A stretch of DNA of 64,000 nt from Nocardia vaccinii NBRC 15922. Lineage in GTDB: Bacteria; Actinomycetota; Actinomycetes; Mycobacteriales; Mycobacteriaceae. The position numbers and the translations under genes were made by a program. The stretch is from assembly GCF_001613305.1 (NCBI RefSeq), contig NZ_BDCC01000039.1, positions 34,982 through 98,981 on the forward strand, given 5' to 3'. The number at the start of each line of letters is the position of its first letter. Position 1 is the first letter of the stretch. The notes beneath the pieces were generated by a model. The model saw nothing but the letters and a program-made list of their open reading frames with translations. It ran no database searches and had not been told where the DNA came from. This document shows positions 39,854 through 48,555 of the stretch, in pieces.

Positions 39854-40789
39854 ATGCGAGGATTTCGGGCTGTGATCGGTGTGGCTTTGGATATCGGGGC
39901 GACGAAGTTCGCCGCCGGGGTTGTGGGCGCGGGGCGGCAGGTGCGCGATGTGCGGCAGATCGCGGTGCCGCGCGAGGGGGTGTGGGATGCGTGCCGGGAG
40001 TTGCTCGTCGAGGTGGTGGGCCAGGAGCGGGTCGCCGCGGTCGGGATCGGGGCCGCGGGGCCGGTGGATGTGCGGGCCGGAACGACCTCCCCGCTCAATA
40101 TCCCGGAGTGGAGTTCCGGATTCGCGCTGGTGGACGCGGTGCGGGGATTGTTCCCGGGGGCCGGGGTCCGGCTCGCGGTGGACGGTGCGTGCCTGGCGCT
40201 GGCCGAATATCACATCGGCGGGCTGCGCGGGGTGAGTGACGGCCTGGCCATGACGGTGTCCTCCGGGATCGGCGGCGGGTTCATCTCCGGCGGGAAGGTC
40301 GCCCTCGGCCGCACCGGAAACGCCGGACACGTCGGCCACATCGTGGTGCCCGGTTCCCGCGAACGCTGCGGCTGCGGCGGTATCGGCTGTGTGGAGGCGG
40401 TGGCCAGCGGAATGTCCTCGGTGCGCTGGGCCCGCGATCACGGCTGGACCGGCCGCTCGGGCATCGAACTCGCCCAGGCCGCGCACGGCGGCGACGCGAT
40501 CGCCCTGGCCGCCCTCGAGCGCGCCGGAACCGCTCTGGGCCAGGCGATTTCGTCCGCCGCCGCCCTCCTGGACATCGACCGCGTCGTCATCGGCGGCGGT
40601 TTCGCCGAATCCGGTGAGCCCCTGTGGAACCCGATGCGCGCCGCGATAGCCGAGCACGCCCGCCTCGGCTTCCTGCGCGACCTGCGCGTCGTGCACTCCC
40701 AAATCGACAACGGCGCAACCCTTGTCGGCGCGGCAGTCCTGGCCACCGAGCAGATCACACCTGATGCCACGACCGACCCGTCGACGTAG
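39854..40789 (+). CDS. ROK-family sugar kinase/regulator-like protein
   Basis: A ROK (repressor, ORF, kinase) protein of about 311 residues without a DNA-binding domain, so probably a sugar kinase. The ATP phosphate-binding motif is VALDIGATKFAAGVV. The catalytic region includes TSPLNIPEWSSGF and DGACLALAEYHIGG. The family's zinc site is complete: His (NAGHVGHIVV) plus Cys residues in RCGCGGIGCVEAVASG. Starts at 39839 (GTG), 39854 (ATG) or 39872 (GTG, with GAGGA upstream) are all possible. It is followed by a copy of the MGN repeat and gpmA. Glucose or N-acetylhexosamine are common substrates in the family; none can be chosen. Confidence 0.82.
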   Translation: MRGFRAVIGVALDIGATKFAAGVVGAGRQVRDVRQIAVPREGVWDACRELLVEVVGQERVAAVGIGAAGPVDVRAGTTSPLNIPEWSSGFALVDAVRGLFPGAGVRLAVDGACLALAEYHIGGLRGVSDGLAMTVSSGIGGGFISGGKVALGRTGNAGHVGHIVVPGSRERCGCGGIGCVEAVASGMSSVRWARDHGWTGRSGIELAQAAHGGDAIALAALERAGTALGQAISSAAALLDIDRVVIGGGFAESGEPLWNPMRAAIAEHARLGFLRDLRVVHSQIDNGATLVGAAVLATEQITPDATTDPST

Positions 40790-40882
40790 GTTCGGAGCCC
40801 GAGTAGGCACCCGGCCGTCGGACCGAAACGCGAAGCACGGGCTACTCACGCAACGTAGAAGTCGCTTGCTGATTTCGCAGGA

Positions 40883-41020
40883 ACATGGGTAACTCACCGG
40901 GGACGACCGAAAGGTAACCAACCACCGAACCGTCGCCCCGACGCCGAAGTCTCCCCGCGCCCGACGGCACGCTGGAGTCGCGGAGAGGCGGATGAGCCGC
41001 GGAGAGGCGGGTGAGCCCCC
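40883..41020 (+). repeat. Diverged dispersed copy of the MGN repeat
   Basis: ATGGGTAACTCACCGGGGAC at 40885 matches the start of the 115-bp units at 15.67-15.92 kb. Further on, GACGGCACGCTGGAGTCGCG then GAGAGGCGGATGAG (about 40961-40995) matches the end of those units. A short duplicate, CGCGGAGAGGCGGGTGAG, follows at about 40998-41015. It lies directly upstream of gpmA. Confidence 0.65.
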
Positions 41021-41035
41021 CGCTACGATGGCCGC

Positions 41036-41776
41036 ATGACGTACACCCTCGTGTTGCTGCGCCACGGCGAGAGCGAATGGAATGCCCTGAATCTGTTCAC
41101 CGGCTGGGTGGATGTGCATTTGACCGAGAAGGGTGCGGCCGAGGGGCGGCGGGCCGGGGAGCTGCTGGCCGAGCGGGGGATTCTGCCCGATATCGTGTTC
41201 ACCTCGCTGTTGCGGCGGGCGATCAGCACCGCGAATCTGGCGCTGGACGCGGCCGATCGGCACTGGATTCCGGTGATCCGGGACTGGCGGCTCAACGAGC
41301 GGCACTACGGTGCGCTGCAGGGCAAGAACAAGGCCGAGATCCGGGACAAGTACGGCGACGACCAGTTCATGCTGTGGCGGCGCAGTTACGACACCCCGCC
41401 GCCGCCGATCGAGGCGGGCGGCGAATTCAGCCAGGACGGCGATCCGCGCTATGCCGGTATCGAGGCCCCGGCCACCGAATGCCTGAAGGACGTGGTGGCC
41501 CGGATGGTGCCCTACTGGAAGTCGGACATCGCCCCGCAGTTGCGCGCGGGCAAGACGGTTCTCGTTGCCGCGCACGGTAATTCGCTACGCGCGCTGGTCA
41601 AGCATCTGGAGGACATCTCGGACGAGGACATCGCCGGGCTGAACATCCCGACCGGCATCCCGCTGCGTTACGAGCTGGACGAGAACCTGCGTCCGATCGG
41701 TCCGGGGGAGTATCTGGATCCGGAGGCGGCCGCGGCGGGTGCGGCGGCGGTGGCGAGCCAGGGCGCCGCCAAATAA
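41036..41776 (+). CDS. gpmA: 2,3-bisphosphoglycerate-dependent phosphoglycerate mutase
   Basis: A 246-residue glycolytic mutase interconverting 3- and 2-phosphoglycerate in the cytoplasm. The phosphohistidine motif is LLRHGESEWN at residues 7-16. Further sites are FTGWVDVHLTEKG, TSLLRRAISTANLAL, RDWRLNERHYGALQGKNKAE and AHGNSLRALVKHLE (second catalytic His). The usual cofactor-dependent length is kept. The ATG at 41036 follows GATGGCCGC, and only a weak Shine-Dalgarno is seen. In the conserved block it stands just before senX3, as in M. tuberculosis (Rv0489, gpm1), here with one gene between. Confidence 0.94.
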   Translation: MTYTLVLLRHGESEWNALNLFTGWVDVHLTEKGAAEGRRAGELLAERGILPDIVFTSLLRRAISTANLALDAADRHWIPVIRDWRLNERHYGALQGKNKAEIRDKYGDDQFMLWRRSYDTPPPPIEAGGEFSQDGDPRYAGIEAPATECLKDVVARMVPYWKSDIAPQLRAGKTVLVAAHGNSLRALVKHLEDISDEDIAGLNIPTGIPLRYELDENLRPIGPGEYLDPEAAAAGAAAVASQGAAK

Positions 41777-41858
41777 GGGGTTAGCGGTTGTTTGCAACTT
41801 ACTAGCCAGTAGCTAAACTCTCGCTCGTTTCGTTCGATCGAGAGGTGGATCACGTCCG

Positions 41859-43910
41859 ATGAAGTACGCGTTCCGTGCTGCGGCGGTGCTGACCGCAGCG
41901 ACCCTGGCACTTCCGTTCTTCACCGGAACGTCCTCGGCGGCGCCCGAGCCGACCGGGCCCGACGGCGGCGCCGCGGGCGCCGCCTGGACGGCCGCCGAGG
42001 ACGGTCCGCAGCAGTACCCGAACATCCACATCGATTGGGATGTGCCGATCACCATGAGCGACGGCACGGTGCTGAAGGGCAACGTGTACCGTCCCGCCGA
42101 CCCGGCCGGACGCCCGATCGACGTGCGAACACCGGTCGTGCTCAACATGACCCCGTACACCAAACTGGTGTCGAATCTGGCCGACCACGCGAATTCCGTT
42201 CCGGGACTGTCCGATGCGCTGTTGAACCTGTTCCGGCAGATCGATCTGTCCGGCACCCCGCTGTCCGGCGTCACCGATCTGACCAAGGCGCTCGGCGGCG
42301 GCGAACTGCGCAACTTCTCGGTGGATCGCGAACTGGTCGAGAGCGGCTACACGCAGGTCGTGGTCGATGTGCGCGGAACCGGTTTCTCCCAAGGGGATTG
42401 GGATATGCTGCGCCAACGCGAGCAGCAGGACACCGTCGAGACGATCGATTGGGCGTCGCGTCAGCCCTGGTCCGACGGCAAGGTCGGGATGAACGGGCTG
42501 TCGTACTCGGGTATCAACCAGGTGCAGGCTGCCGAAAAGCATCCGCCCGCGCTGAAGGCGATCTTCCCGGTGGTGCCGGGCAGCGATCTGGTGGACGACG
42601 TGCTCGCACCGGGCGGCGGCTTCGGATTCAACTTCATTCCGTTGTGGCTCGGCGCGATCAACGGCCTCAAGTGGGTGCCGGATCTGCAGTCGCTGGTGAC
42701 CGGCAAGTTCGATACGACGTGGCTCACCGACCGCATCGATGACCCGTTCACCTATATGGACGTGCTGATCAACGCCTACACCCGAACGCGCATGCAGGAT
42801 CTGGATCCCCGGGTGCGCCGGATGCTCACCGATATGTCCAGCGAACGCAAAGCGTGGCTGGGTGATCCGAGCCGGATCGCGATCCCCACCTTCGTCACCG
42901 GCGGTTGGCACGATCTGTTCACCTATTCGGAATCCAAGATCTACAACGAGATTCCGCTCGCGCCCGGGCACAAGCAGCTGCTGATGGGCAATACCTATCA
43001 CCTCAACTCGGGTAGCGAATCCGGTAGGCCGGGCCTGCCGCCGCGGCTGGACGTGTTGCAGCGCGCGTGGTTCGACAAGTGGCTCAAGGGAATCGACAAC
43101 GGTGTCGATCGCTACGGTCCGGTGACGTTGCGCGAACAGGGCGGCGGCTGGGTCACCCAGGGCGGTTTCGGCCCGTCCGCGCCGGCCGAGGAGGCCGCGA
43201 AATATCGCCGAATGTACTTGTCCGCCAACCGAAGTGGAACCGCGTCGAGCGTGTACGACGGATCGCTGAGCGGTACACCCACCGGCGAATCCACCAGGCT
43301 GACCGTCGCGCCCGGCCTGACCACGCTGTGTTCCAACGATGCCGCACAGGCCACCGCGGGTGTGCTCGCGGTGATCGATGCGTGCGGTAAGGACGCCCGG
43401 ATCGCCGAGACCGGCGCACTGACCTTCACCAGTGCGCCGGTTCCGGGCGCGACCACGATTTCCGGCCCGCTCGCCCTCCATCTCGAGACCGTGCAGGACG
43501 CCGCGGACGGGTACTGGGTGGCGACGCTGAACGACGTCGCCCCCGACGGGCAGTCGACGGTGCTGTCCTCGGGTCAGCTGATGGCCTCGCTGCGACAGGT
43601 CGACGCGGCGCACAGCTCGCGCTCGGCCGACGGTGACTACACCGATCCGCGCGCCTATACCTCGCTGGACCGGCGTCAGCCGACCGTGCCGGGCGTGCCG
43701 ACCACCCTGGACATCGCGCTGCCCGCCACTCGGGCGGTGCTGGCCCCCGGGCATCGCCTGCGGGTGGACGTGTTCGCCGGAAATTTCCCCAAGGGCCTGC
43801 CGATTCTGCCGATGCTGGTCGACACCGGCGTGAAACCCGAACATGTGCAGCTCGACCCGCGCAATCCGAGTTTCGTGAACGTTCCCGTGCGCGGCGACGA
43901 CGGTTGGTGA
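41859..43910 (+). CDS. Secreted CocE/NonD-type (X-Pro dipeptidyl-peptidase S15) hydrolase
   Basis: A 683-residue exported serine hydrolase. The first 30 residues form a signal peptide (KYAFRAAAVLTAATLALPFF, cleavage after SSAA). The S15-type catalytic domain has VVVDVRGTGFSQGDWDM, then the nucleophile Ser215 in MNGLSYSG. Later come TFVTGGWHDLFTYSESKIY (acid region) and NTYHLNSGS (His). The C-terminal third is a jelly-roll domain found in X-Pro peptidases and cocaine esterase. It could act on esters, amides or peptides at the cell surface. A TACT-AGCC-AGTA inverted repeat about 50 bases upstream may be an operator. It is inserted between gpmA and senX3 relative to M. tuberculosis. Confidence 0.82.
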   Translation: MKYAFRAAAVLTAATLALPFFTGTSSAAPEPTGPDGGAAGAAWTAAEDGPQQYPNIHIDWDVPITMSDGTVLKGNVYRPADPAGRPIDVRTPVVLNMTPYTKLVSNLADHANSVPGLSDALLNLFRQIDLSGTPLSGVTDLTKALGGGELRNFSVDRELVESGYTQVVVDVRGTGFSQGDWDMLRQREQQDTVETIDWASRQPWSDGKVGMNGLSYSGINQVQAAEKHPPALKAIFPVVPGSDLVDDVLAPGGGFGFNFIPLWLGAINGLKWVPDLQSLVTGKFDTTWLTDRIDDPFTYMDVLINAYTRTRMQDLDPRVRRMLTDMSSERKAWLGDPSRIAIPTFVTGGWHDLFTYSESKIYNEIPLAPGHKQLLMGNTYHLNSGSESGRPGLPPRLDVLQRAWFDKWLKGIDNGVDRYGPVTLREQGGGWVTQGGFGPSAPAEEAAKYRRMYLSANRSGTASSVYDGSLSGTPTGESTRLTVAPGLTTLCSNDAAQATAGVLAVIDACGKDARIAETGALTFTSAPVPGATTISGPLALHLETVQDAADGYWVATLNDVAPDGQSTVLSSGQLMASLRQVDAAHSSRSADGDYTDPRAYTSLDRRQPTVPGVPTTLDIALPATRAVLAPGHRLRVDVFAGNFPKGLPILPMLVDTGVKPEHVQLDPRNPSFVNVPVRGDDGW

Positions 43911-44219
43911 ACGGACTCCGTTTCGGCGAAAAAGAGGCAAACTTCACAAGTGGCGCACCCCGCCGGGCTCGTCACAGCCGCCGGCCGCGCGGACGGGCGA
44001 GTTCGAGTGGCCTTCGCGCATTCCCCAGATGCGCGGTGCCGCAACGCAATGTGGTCGCGGGATCGGCGATGGCGCGGGGACCGGCCCGGCCGGTGCGGGC
44101 CGACTCGCCGATAAACACCGCGTGAACGACTGGCTAACACCGTCGTAATGCCCTGCGACCTGCGTGAAACTTAGCCGTCCGGCACTCGCCGTGTCGGTCC
44201 GCGACCGTACGATTCACCT
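43911..44219 (+). promoter_or_regulatory. Upstream region of senX3 with candidate leaderless promoter
   Basis: A gap of 309 bases with no gene seen. A TACGAT -10-like element at 44208-44213 ends 6 bases before the GTG of senX3, which suggests a leaderless transcript. Two GTGAA-type half-sites, GTGAACG (about 44122) and GTGAAAC (about 44164), might be RegX3 autoregulation sites, but this is not established. Confidence 0.4.
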
Positions 44220-45494
44220 GTGAGCGTTCCGCAGGCCGTGCTGCTGGCAGTTCTCGCGGCCGTCGTCGGGCTGGCCGTGGGCGGGCTGCTCATTCCTTAT
44301 GTGAATGCTCGCCAGGCCCAGCGGCGCGAGGCCGAGAGTGGCCTGACCATGTCCCAGGTGCTCGATCTGATCGTGCTCACCTCCGAGAGCGGTATCGCGG
44401 TCGTCGACGAATACCGCGACGTGGTGCTGGTCAATCCGCGCGCCGAGGAATTGGGTGTGGTCCGCAATCGCCTGTTGGACGAGCGCGCCTGGGCGGCGGT
44501 GGAGAGGGTCATCTCCAGCGGCGACGACGTCGAATTCGATCTGACGCTGAAGAATCCGGTGCCCGGCCGCGGCCGCATCGCCGTGCGCGGGATGGCCCGG
44601 CCGCTCTCGCGCGGAGAATCCAATTTCGTCGTGCTGTTCGCCGACGACGATTCCGAGACCGCCCGCATGGAGGCCACTCGCCGCGATTTCGTGGCCAATG
44701 TGAGCCATGAACTCAAAACGCCGGTCGGCGCGATGAGCCTGCTCGCCGAGGCGTTGCTGGAATCGGCCGACGATCCGGATTCGGTGCGGCACTTCGGCAA
44801 TCGGTTGCTGGCCGAATCCGGGCGGATGGGCAAGATGGTGACCGAGCTGATCGCGCTGTCGCGGCTGCAGGGCGCGGAGAAGCTGCCGCAGCTCGAGGCC
44901 GTGGAGGTGGACGTCGTGGTGAACGCCGCGATCGAACGTTCCCGGACCGCCGCCGAAGCCGCCGGAATCACCGTCAGCACCGATTCCAACAGCGGGCTGG
45001 AAATTCTCGGCGACGAGACGCTGCTGATCACGGCGTTGTCGAATCTGGTGGAGAACGCCATCAACTACTCCCCGCGCGGCTCGCACGTGTCCGTGAGCCG
45101 CGCGCTGCGCAACGACCATGTCAACATCGCGGTCACCGATCGCGGTATCGGCATCGCCAAGGAGGATCAGGAACGCGTCTTCGAGCGGTTCTTCCGTGCC
45201 GACAAGGCTCGTTCGCGCGCCACGGGCGGCACCGGACTGGGCTTGGCTATCGTCAAGCACGTGGCGGCCAATCACAACGGCGAAATCACGCTGTGGAGCA
45301 AGCTGGGCACGGGTTCGACGTTCACACTGCGCATTCCCGCGGTCGAGATCGAGGATCACAGTGCCCGCGGCGGGGCCGTAGCGGCCGCCGCCGCGGACAA
45401 GAGAATCCCGCCGGGATCTCCGGCGGGCAAGAAGGAAACCGGCTCACGCCCCCCGGGGCGAGCCAGACCAAACGGTGTGGAGGCAACCCGATGA
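44220..45494 (+). CDS. senX3: Sensor histidine kinase SenX3
   Basis: A 424-residue membrane histidine kinase that senses phosphate status, probably through the Pst/PhoU system, and phosphorylates RegX3. One N-terminal membrane helix (AVLLAVLAAVVGLAVGGLLI) is followed by a PAS-like domain (about residues 45-145). The dimerisation domain has the H box FVANVSHELKTPVGAM with His163. The ATPase domain has the N box (NLVENAINYSPRG), G1 (VTDRGIGIAKEDQ), F box and G2 (GTGLGLAIVKHVA). A Lys/Pro-rich tail of 45 residues follows. The gene overlaps regX3 by ATGA. In M. tuberculosis the two are separated by MIRU-type repeats; here there are none. Confidence 0.94.
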   Translation: MSVPQAVLLAVLAAVVGLAVGGLLIPYVNARQAQRREAESGLTMSQVLDLIVLTSESGIAVVDEYRDVVLVNPRAEELGVVRNRLLDERAWAAVERVISSGDDVEFDLTLKNPVPGRGRIAVRGMARPLSRGESNFVVLFADDDSETARMEATRRDFVANVSHELKTPVGAMSLLAEALLESADDPDSVRHFGNRLLAESGRMGKMVTELIALSRLQGAEKLPQLEAVEVDVVVNAAIERSRTAAEAAGITVSTDSNSGLEILGDETLLITALSNLVENAINYSPRGSHVSVSRALRNDHVNIAVTDRGIGIAKEDQERVFERFFRADKARSRATGGTGLGLAIVKHVAANHNGEITLWSKLGTGSTFTLRIPAVEIEDHSARGGAVAAAAADKRIPPGSPAGKKETGSRPPGRARPNGVEATR

Positions 45495-46180
45495 CGAGTG
45501 TGCTGATCGTCGAGGACGAGGAGTCGCTGGCCGATCCGCTCGCCTTTCTGCTGCGCAAGGAGGGGTTCGAGGTCACCGTCGTCGGCGACGGACCTTCCGC
45601 GCTGGCCGAGTTCGACCGCTCCGGTGCGGATATCGTCCTGCTGGACCTGATGCTGCCCGGAATGAGTGGCACCGACGTCTGCAAGCAGCTGCGCATCCGC
45701 AGCAGTGTGCCGGTGATCATGGTGACCGCCCGCGACAGCGAGATCGATAAGGTGGTCGGCCTGGAACTGGGTGCGGACGACTACGTGACCAAGCCCTATT
45801 CGTCCAGGGAGCTGATCGCCCGGATCCGGGCCGTCCTGCGGCGCGGTGCGGGTGAGGAGATGGACGGCGGCAGCGAGAACGCCGTGCTCGAGGCGGGCCC
45901 GGTACGCATGGACGTGGACCGGCACACCGTGCAGGTCAACGGCAAGCCGGTCACTCTGCCGCTCAAGGAATTCGATCTGCTCGAATATCTGCTGCGCAAC
46001 TCCGGTCGCGTGCTCACCCGCGGGCAGCTCATCGACCGGGTCTGGGGCGCGGATTACGTCGGCGATACGAAAACCCTGGACGTGCACGTCAAGCGACTGC
46101 GTTCGAAGATCGAAATGGATCCGGCCAAACCAGAACATCTGGTCACCGTGCGCGGCCTGGGTTACAAGCTGGAGGCGTGA
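45491..46180 (+). CDS. regX3: Response regulator RegX3
   Basis: A 229-residue OmpR-type response regulator, partner of SenX3, controlling the phosphate-limitation response. The receiver domain has the acidic pocket (VLIVEDEESLADPLAF), the phosphoacceptor Asp52 in LLDLMLPG, MVTARDSE and the conserved Lys in YVTKPYSS. The winged-helix DNA-binding domain (residues 135-229) has LPLKEFDLLEYLLRNSGRV, TRGQLIDRVWG and TLDVHVKRLRSKIE. It is translationally coupled to senX3. The downstream gene is convergent and shares a stem-loop terminator region. Confidence 0.95.
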   Translation: MTSVLIVEDEESLADPLAFLLRKEGFEVTVVGDGPSALAEFDRSGADIVLLDLMLPGMSGTDVCKQLRIRSSVPVIMVTARDSEIDKVVGLELGADDYVTKPYSSRELIARIRAVLRRGAGEEMDGGSENAVLEAGPVRMDVDRHTVQVNGKPVTLPLKEFDLLEYLLRNSGRVLTRGQLIDRVWGADYVGDTKTLDVHVKRLRSKIEMDPAKPEHLVTVRGLGYKLEA

Positions 46181-46233
46181 GCTCGCCGCGACGGTCGCGG
46201 CGGGCCTGCCGGGCACCTTCGGACCGGCCGTGA

Positions 46234-46277
46234 AACGAAGAACACCCGACGTCCCGGATCTTCGGGAACGTCGGGTG
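46234..46277 (-). terminator. Stem-loop terminator between regX3 and the acyltransferase gene
   Basis: CACCCGACGT (46243-46252) pairs with ACGTCGGGTG (46268-46277), and the inner part of the stem continues CCCGGA/TTCGGG. On the minus strand it is followed by TTCTTCGTTT, so it ends the acyltransferase transcript. It may also stop regX3. A near copy lies at 49068-49103. Confidence 0.65.
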
Positions 46278-46302
46278 CTGCGCGTCGGGCGGCGGTTCCA
46301 GG

Positions 46303-47595
46303 TCAGGTGAAACCGTCGGGCGCCGAGCCGGTGGAGCCGGGTCCGGCCGAGGTCGACGCCGCCGGAGTCCTCGTGCGCGGCCGCGCGAAACGGCGCATCA
46401 GGGGCAGATCGACCAGCTGGTAGATCGCTGCCGCCGCGACGATCGAGCCGAGCAGGCACAGGACCGCACAGCCCAGCCAGCCCCACAGCCCGAATCGGTG
46501 ACCGCCGATCACGAACCTGGTCACCAGCACCATGATCGGGAACTGGATCAGGTAGAAGGCGTAGGAGATCTCGCCGAGCCACACCATCGGCCTGGACGGG
46601 GTGCGAGCGGACGGTCCGCGTTCATCGCGAACGGCCAGCGTGGCGATCAGCGCCGCCATCGGACCGACTTCCAGCGCCGACATCTTGAAGTCCACCGGAA
46701 CCACCCAGGTGGCCAGGTAGGACAGTGCCACGGCGAGCAGTGGGAGGGTCAATCGCGTGTTGCGCCAACGGTTTTCGATCACCATTCGGGCGGTCAGCAC
46801 ACCGACGTAGAACTCCGGCAGCCGCGAGAGCGGAAAGTTGTAGCTGAACCAGTACGAGCGCAGCACCGGGATATCCGGCTGCTCGAACCAGATCCGGGCC
46901 GCGTGCAGCTCGGCGTGCGGTGACACATCACCGCCGACCAGGCGCGGCGCGAACGCATTGCCGATCGCGGTCGGGCCGTCCAAGGCGATCAGGTAGGCCG
47001 CGTGCAGCGCGAGGACGAATACGAGCAAGCCCGCGATCCACCACAGCAGCCGAGCCGAGGGTATGCGCCGCACGAGCGGCAACAGCAGTGGAAAGCTCAG
47101 GTAGAACAGCATTTCCGAACACAGCGACCAGGACGGCACGTTGAGCCCGCCGACCGTGCTCCACTTCGGCACCCAGTTGTGCACCAGCAGCAGGTTCGGC
47201 AACCACACCACCACGCGGTGCAGGGGCACGCTCGCGGCGAGGATGAACACCGCCGCGGTGATCAGGTGCGTCGGATAGATCTTGAGCACCCGGCGGCGGT
47301 AGAAGCTGCGCGCCGAACCGCCGCGTCCGGCCGACCAGTAGATGATGAACCCGGACAGCACGAAGAAGAACGTCACTCCGGCCGCGCCGAACTGCATCGG
47401 CACGAAGTCCTGGTGGATCCGCCGGAACAGTTCGGTCTTCTGAAATGGGTAGACCGGCAACAGAATCAGCGCATGCGCCGCGAAGACCGCACAGGCGGCC
47501 CACCACCGAGCGGCGGTCAGCGACGGCAGACGCCCCGAGTGCCGTCGCGGAGCCGCCGCCGGGGTGTGCACAGGCGGTGACTGCACCTGGGTCAC
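46303..47595 (-). CDS. Membrane acyltransferase, OafA/acyltransferase-3 family
   Basis: A 430-residue membrane protein with about ten hydrophobic segments, of the family that O-acylates exported glycans and lipids. The catalytic His is in the first loops (FAAHALILLPVYPF region). The segment FGAAGVTFFFVLSGFIIYWS followed by FYRRRVLKIYPTHLI is diagnostic of the family. WSLCSEMLFYLSFP and WLGEISYAFYLIQFPIMV are further conserved blocks. The tail after residue 395 is low complexity. The GTG at 47595 overlaps the stop of the SGNH hydrolase gene (GTGA). The pair resembles acyltransferase-3/SGNH systems that add or remove acetyl groups on surface polymers. Acceptor unknown. Confidence 0.85.
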   Translation of the reverse strand: MTQVQSPPVHTPAAAPRRHSGRLPSLTAARWWAACAVFAAHALILLPVYPFQKTELFRRIHQDFVPMQFGAAGVTFFFVLSGFIIYWSAGRGGSARSFYRRRVLKIYPTHLITAAVFILAASVPLHRVVVWLPNLLLVHNWVPKWSTVGGLNVPSWSLCSEMLFYLSFPLLLPLVRRIPSARLLWWIAGLLVFVLALHAAYLIALDGPTAIGNAFAPRLVGGDVSPHAELHAARIWFEQPDIPVLRSYWFSYNFPLSRLPEFYVGVLTARMVIENRWRNTRLTLPLLAVALSYLATWVVPVDFKMSALEVGPMAALIATLAVRDERGPSARTPSRPMVWLGEISYAFYLIQFPIMVLVTRFVIGGHRFGLWGWLGCAVLCLLGSIVAAAAIYQLVDLPLMRRFARPRTRTPAASTSAGPGSTGSAPDGFT

Positions 47596-48542
47596 TGTGC
47601 GATCCGGCGGTACAGTGCCTGCGCCGTCACCGAATCCCCCTGAGCGCTGGGGTGGAACGGCATGCCGACGAAGTCGGCCCGTGGGTCGAAGAACCCGTTC
47701 AGCCATGGTTGCGGCGAGCACAGGCCGTGCCCGGCGGTGATCGCGCGGGTGTCGAAGAATTCGAGATCCAACAGCTTCGCGGCGTCGCGCTGGGCCTGCT
47801 GCAACCGGTCGAGGTAGTCCACGAGTCCGGCGCCGCGGTCCTGCACGATGGTGCCGATACCGAGGACGCTGGTGCAGACCGTCGTCGAGTGCGCCGGGAA
47901 CAGTTCGGGATATCCGACCAGGATGATGCGCGCATTCGGCGCGTAATAGCGGACGTAGTCGACGACCTCGCGGATCCGGTCGGCGTACGCCTGCCCGGTC
48001 ATGGCTCGGAAATCGGCGAGCCGGCCCTGCGCCGCCGCCTCGGGGCCGCAGCCGTCGCGAAAGTTGAATATGCACGGTCCCATCGAGGTCCACAGCATCG
48101 TCTTGCTGGTCCCCCAGGTGTCGTTCATGCCGAACTGGAGGGCCACCGCCTTGGTTCGCGGACCGAACGCGCCCGCGGCCGCGGCGATGCGGGCCTCCGA
48201 TACGATGTCGTAGGCGGTGTGGCTCTGCAGTGACGCCCCCGGACACGAGACGTCCTCGAAATCCCGCGTACCCGCGATCCCCATCAGCCGGCTCAGCTGA
48301 ATCGGCCACGCGGTCGGGCCGTGGTTGCAATCTCGCGAATCGCCGTCCAGGCGAATGCCGTTCGCGGTGTACGAGTCGCCCATGACGACCAATTCACTGC
48401 CCGACGGGTGTGCTCCGGAGCTGTCGGCGGGAGAGTCGGCTCGGGCCGGGCCGCTCACGGCGACGGCGAGCACCGTTGCGCAGGCGGCCAATAGGGCGCC
48501 GCCGAAGCGGCCTCGGGCCGCGGTGAAGATATTCGTTCGCAT
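47592..48542 (-). CDS. Secreted SGNH/GDSL hydrolase
   Basis: A 316-residue exported esterase of the SGNH superfamily. A signal peptide (RFGGALLAACATVLAVAVSG, ending PARA) is followed by block I VVMGDSYTANG (catalytic Ser), block III FGMNDTWG (Asn of the oxyanion hole) and block V HPSAQGD (catalytic His). Several cysteines (CNHG, CPGAS, CIFN, CGP, CTSV, CSPQ) suggest three disulfides. The shape resembles actinobacterial lipases of the Streptomyces GDSL type. It is coupled by overlap to the acyltransferase gene, which hints at joint editing of O-acyl groups on a surface glycan or lipid. It follows the small lipoprotein gene by 14 bases. Confidence 0.85.
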   Translation of the reverse strand: MRTNIFTAARGRFGGALLAACATVLAVAVSGPARADSPADSSGAHPSGSELVVMGDSYTANGIRLDGDSRDCNHGPTAWPIQLSRLMGIAGTRDFEDVSCPGASLQSHTAYDIVSEARIAAAAGAFGPRTKAVALQFGMNDTWGTSKTMLWTSMGPCIFNFRDGCGPEAAAQGRLADFRAMTGQAYADRIREVVDYVRYYAPNARIILVGYPELFPAHSTTVCTSVLGIGTIVQDRGAGLVDYLDRLQQAQRDAAKLLDLEFFDTRAITAGHGLCSPQPWLNGFFDPRADFVGMPFHPSAQGDSVTAQALYRRIAQ

Positions 48543-48555
48543 CGTGCGTGGCGCC

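Noticed and set aside
47596..48330. N-terminal extension of the acyltransferase into the SGNH hydrolase gene
   Set aside because: Residues before the GTG at 47595 are in the shadow frame of the hydrolase gene, which has intact catalytic motifs.
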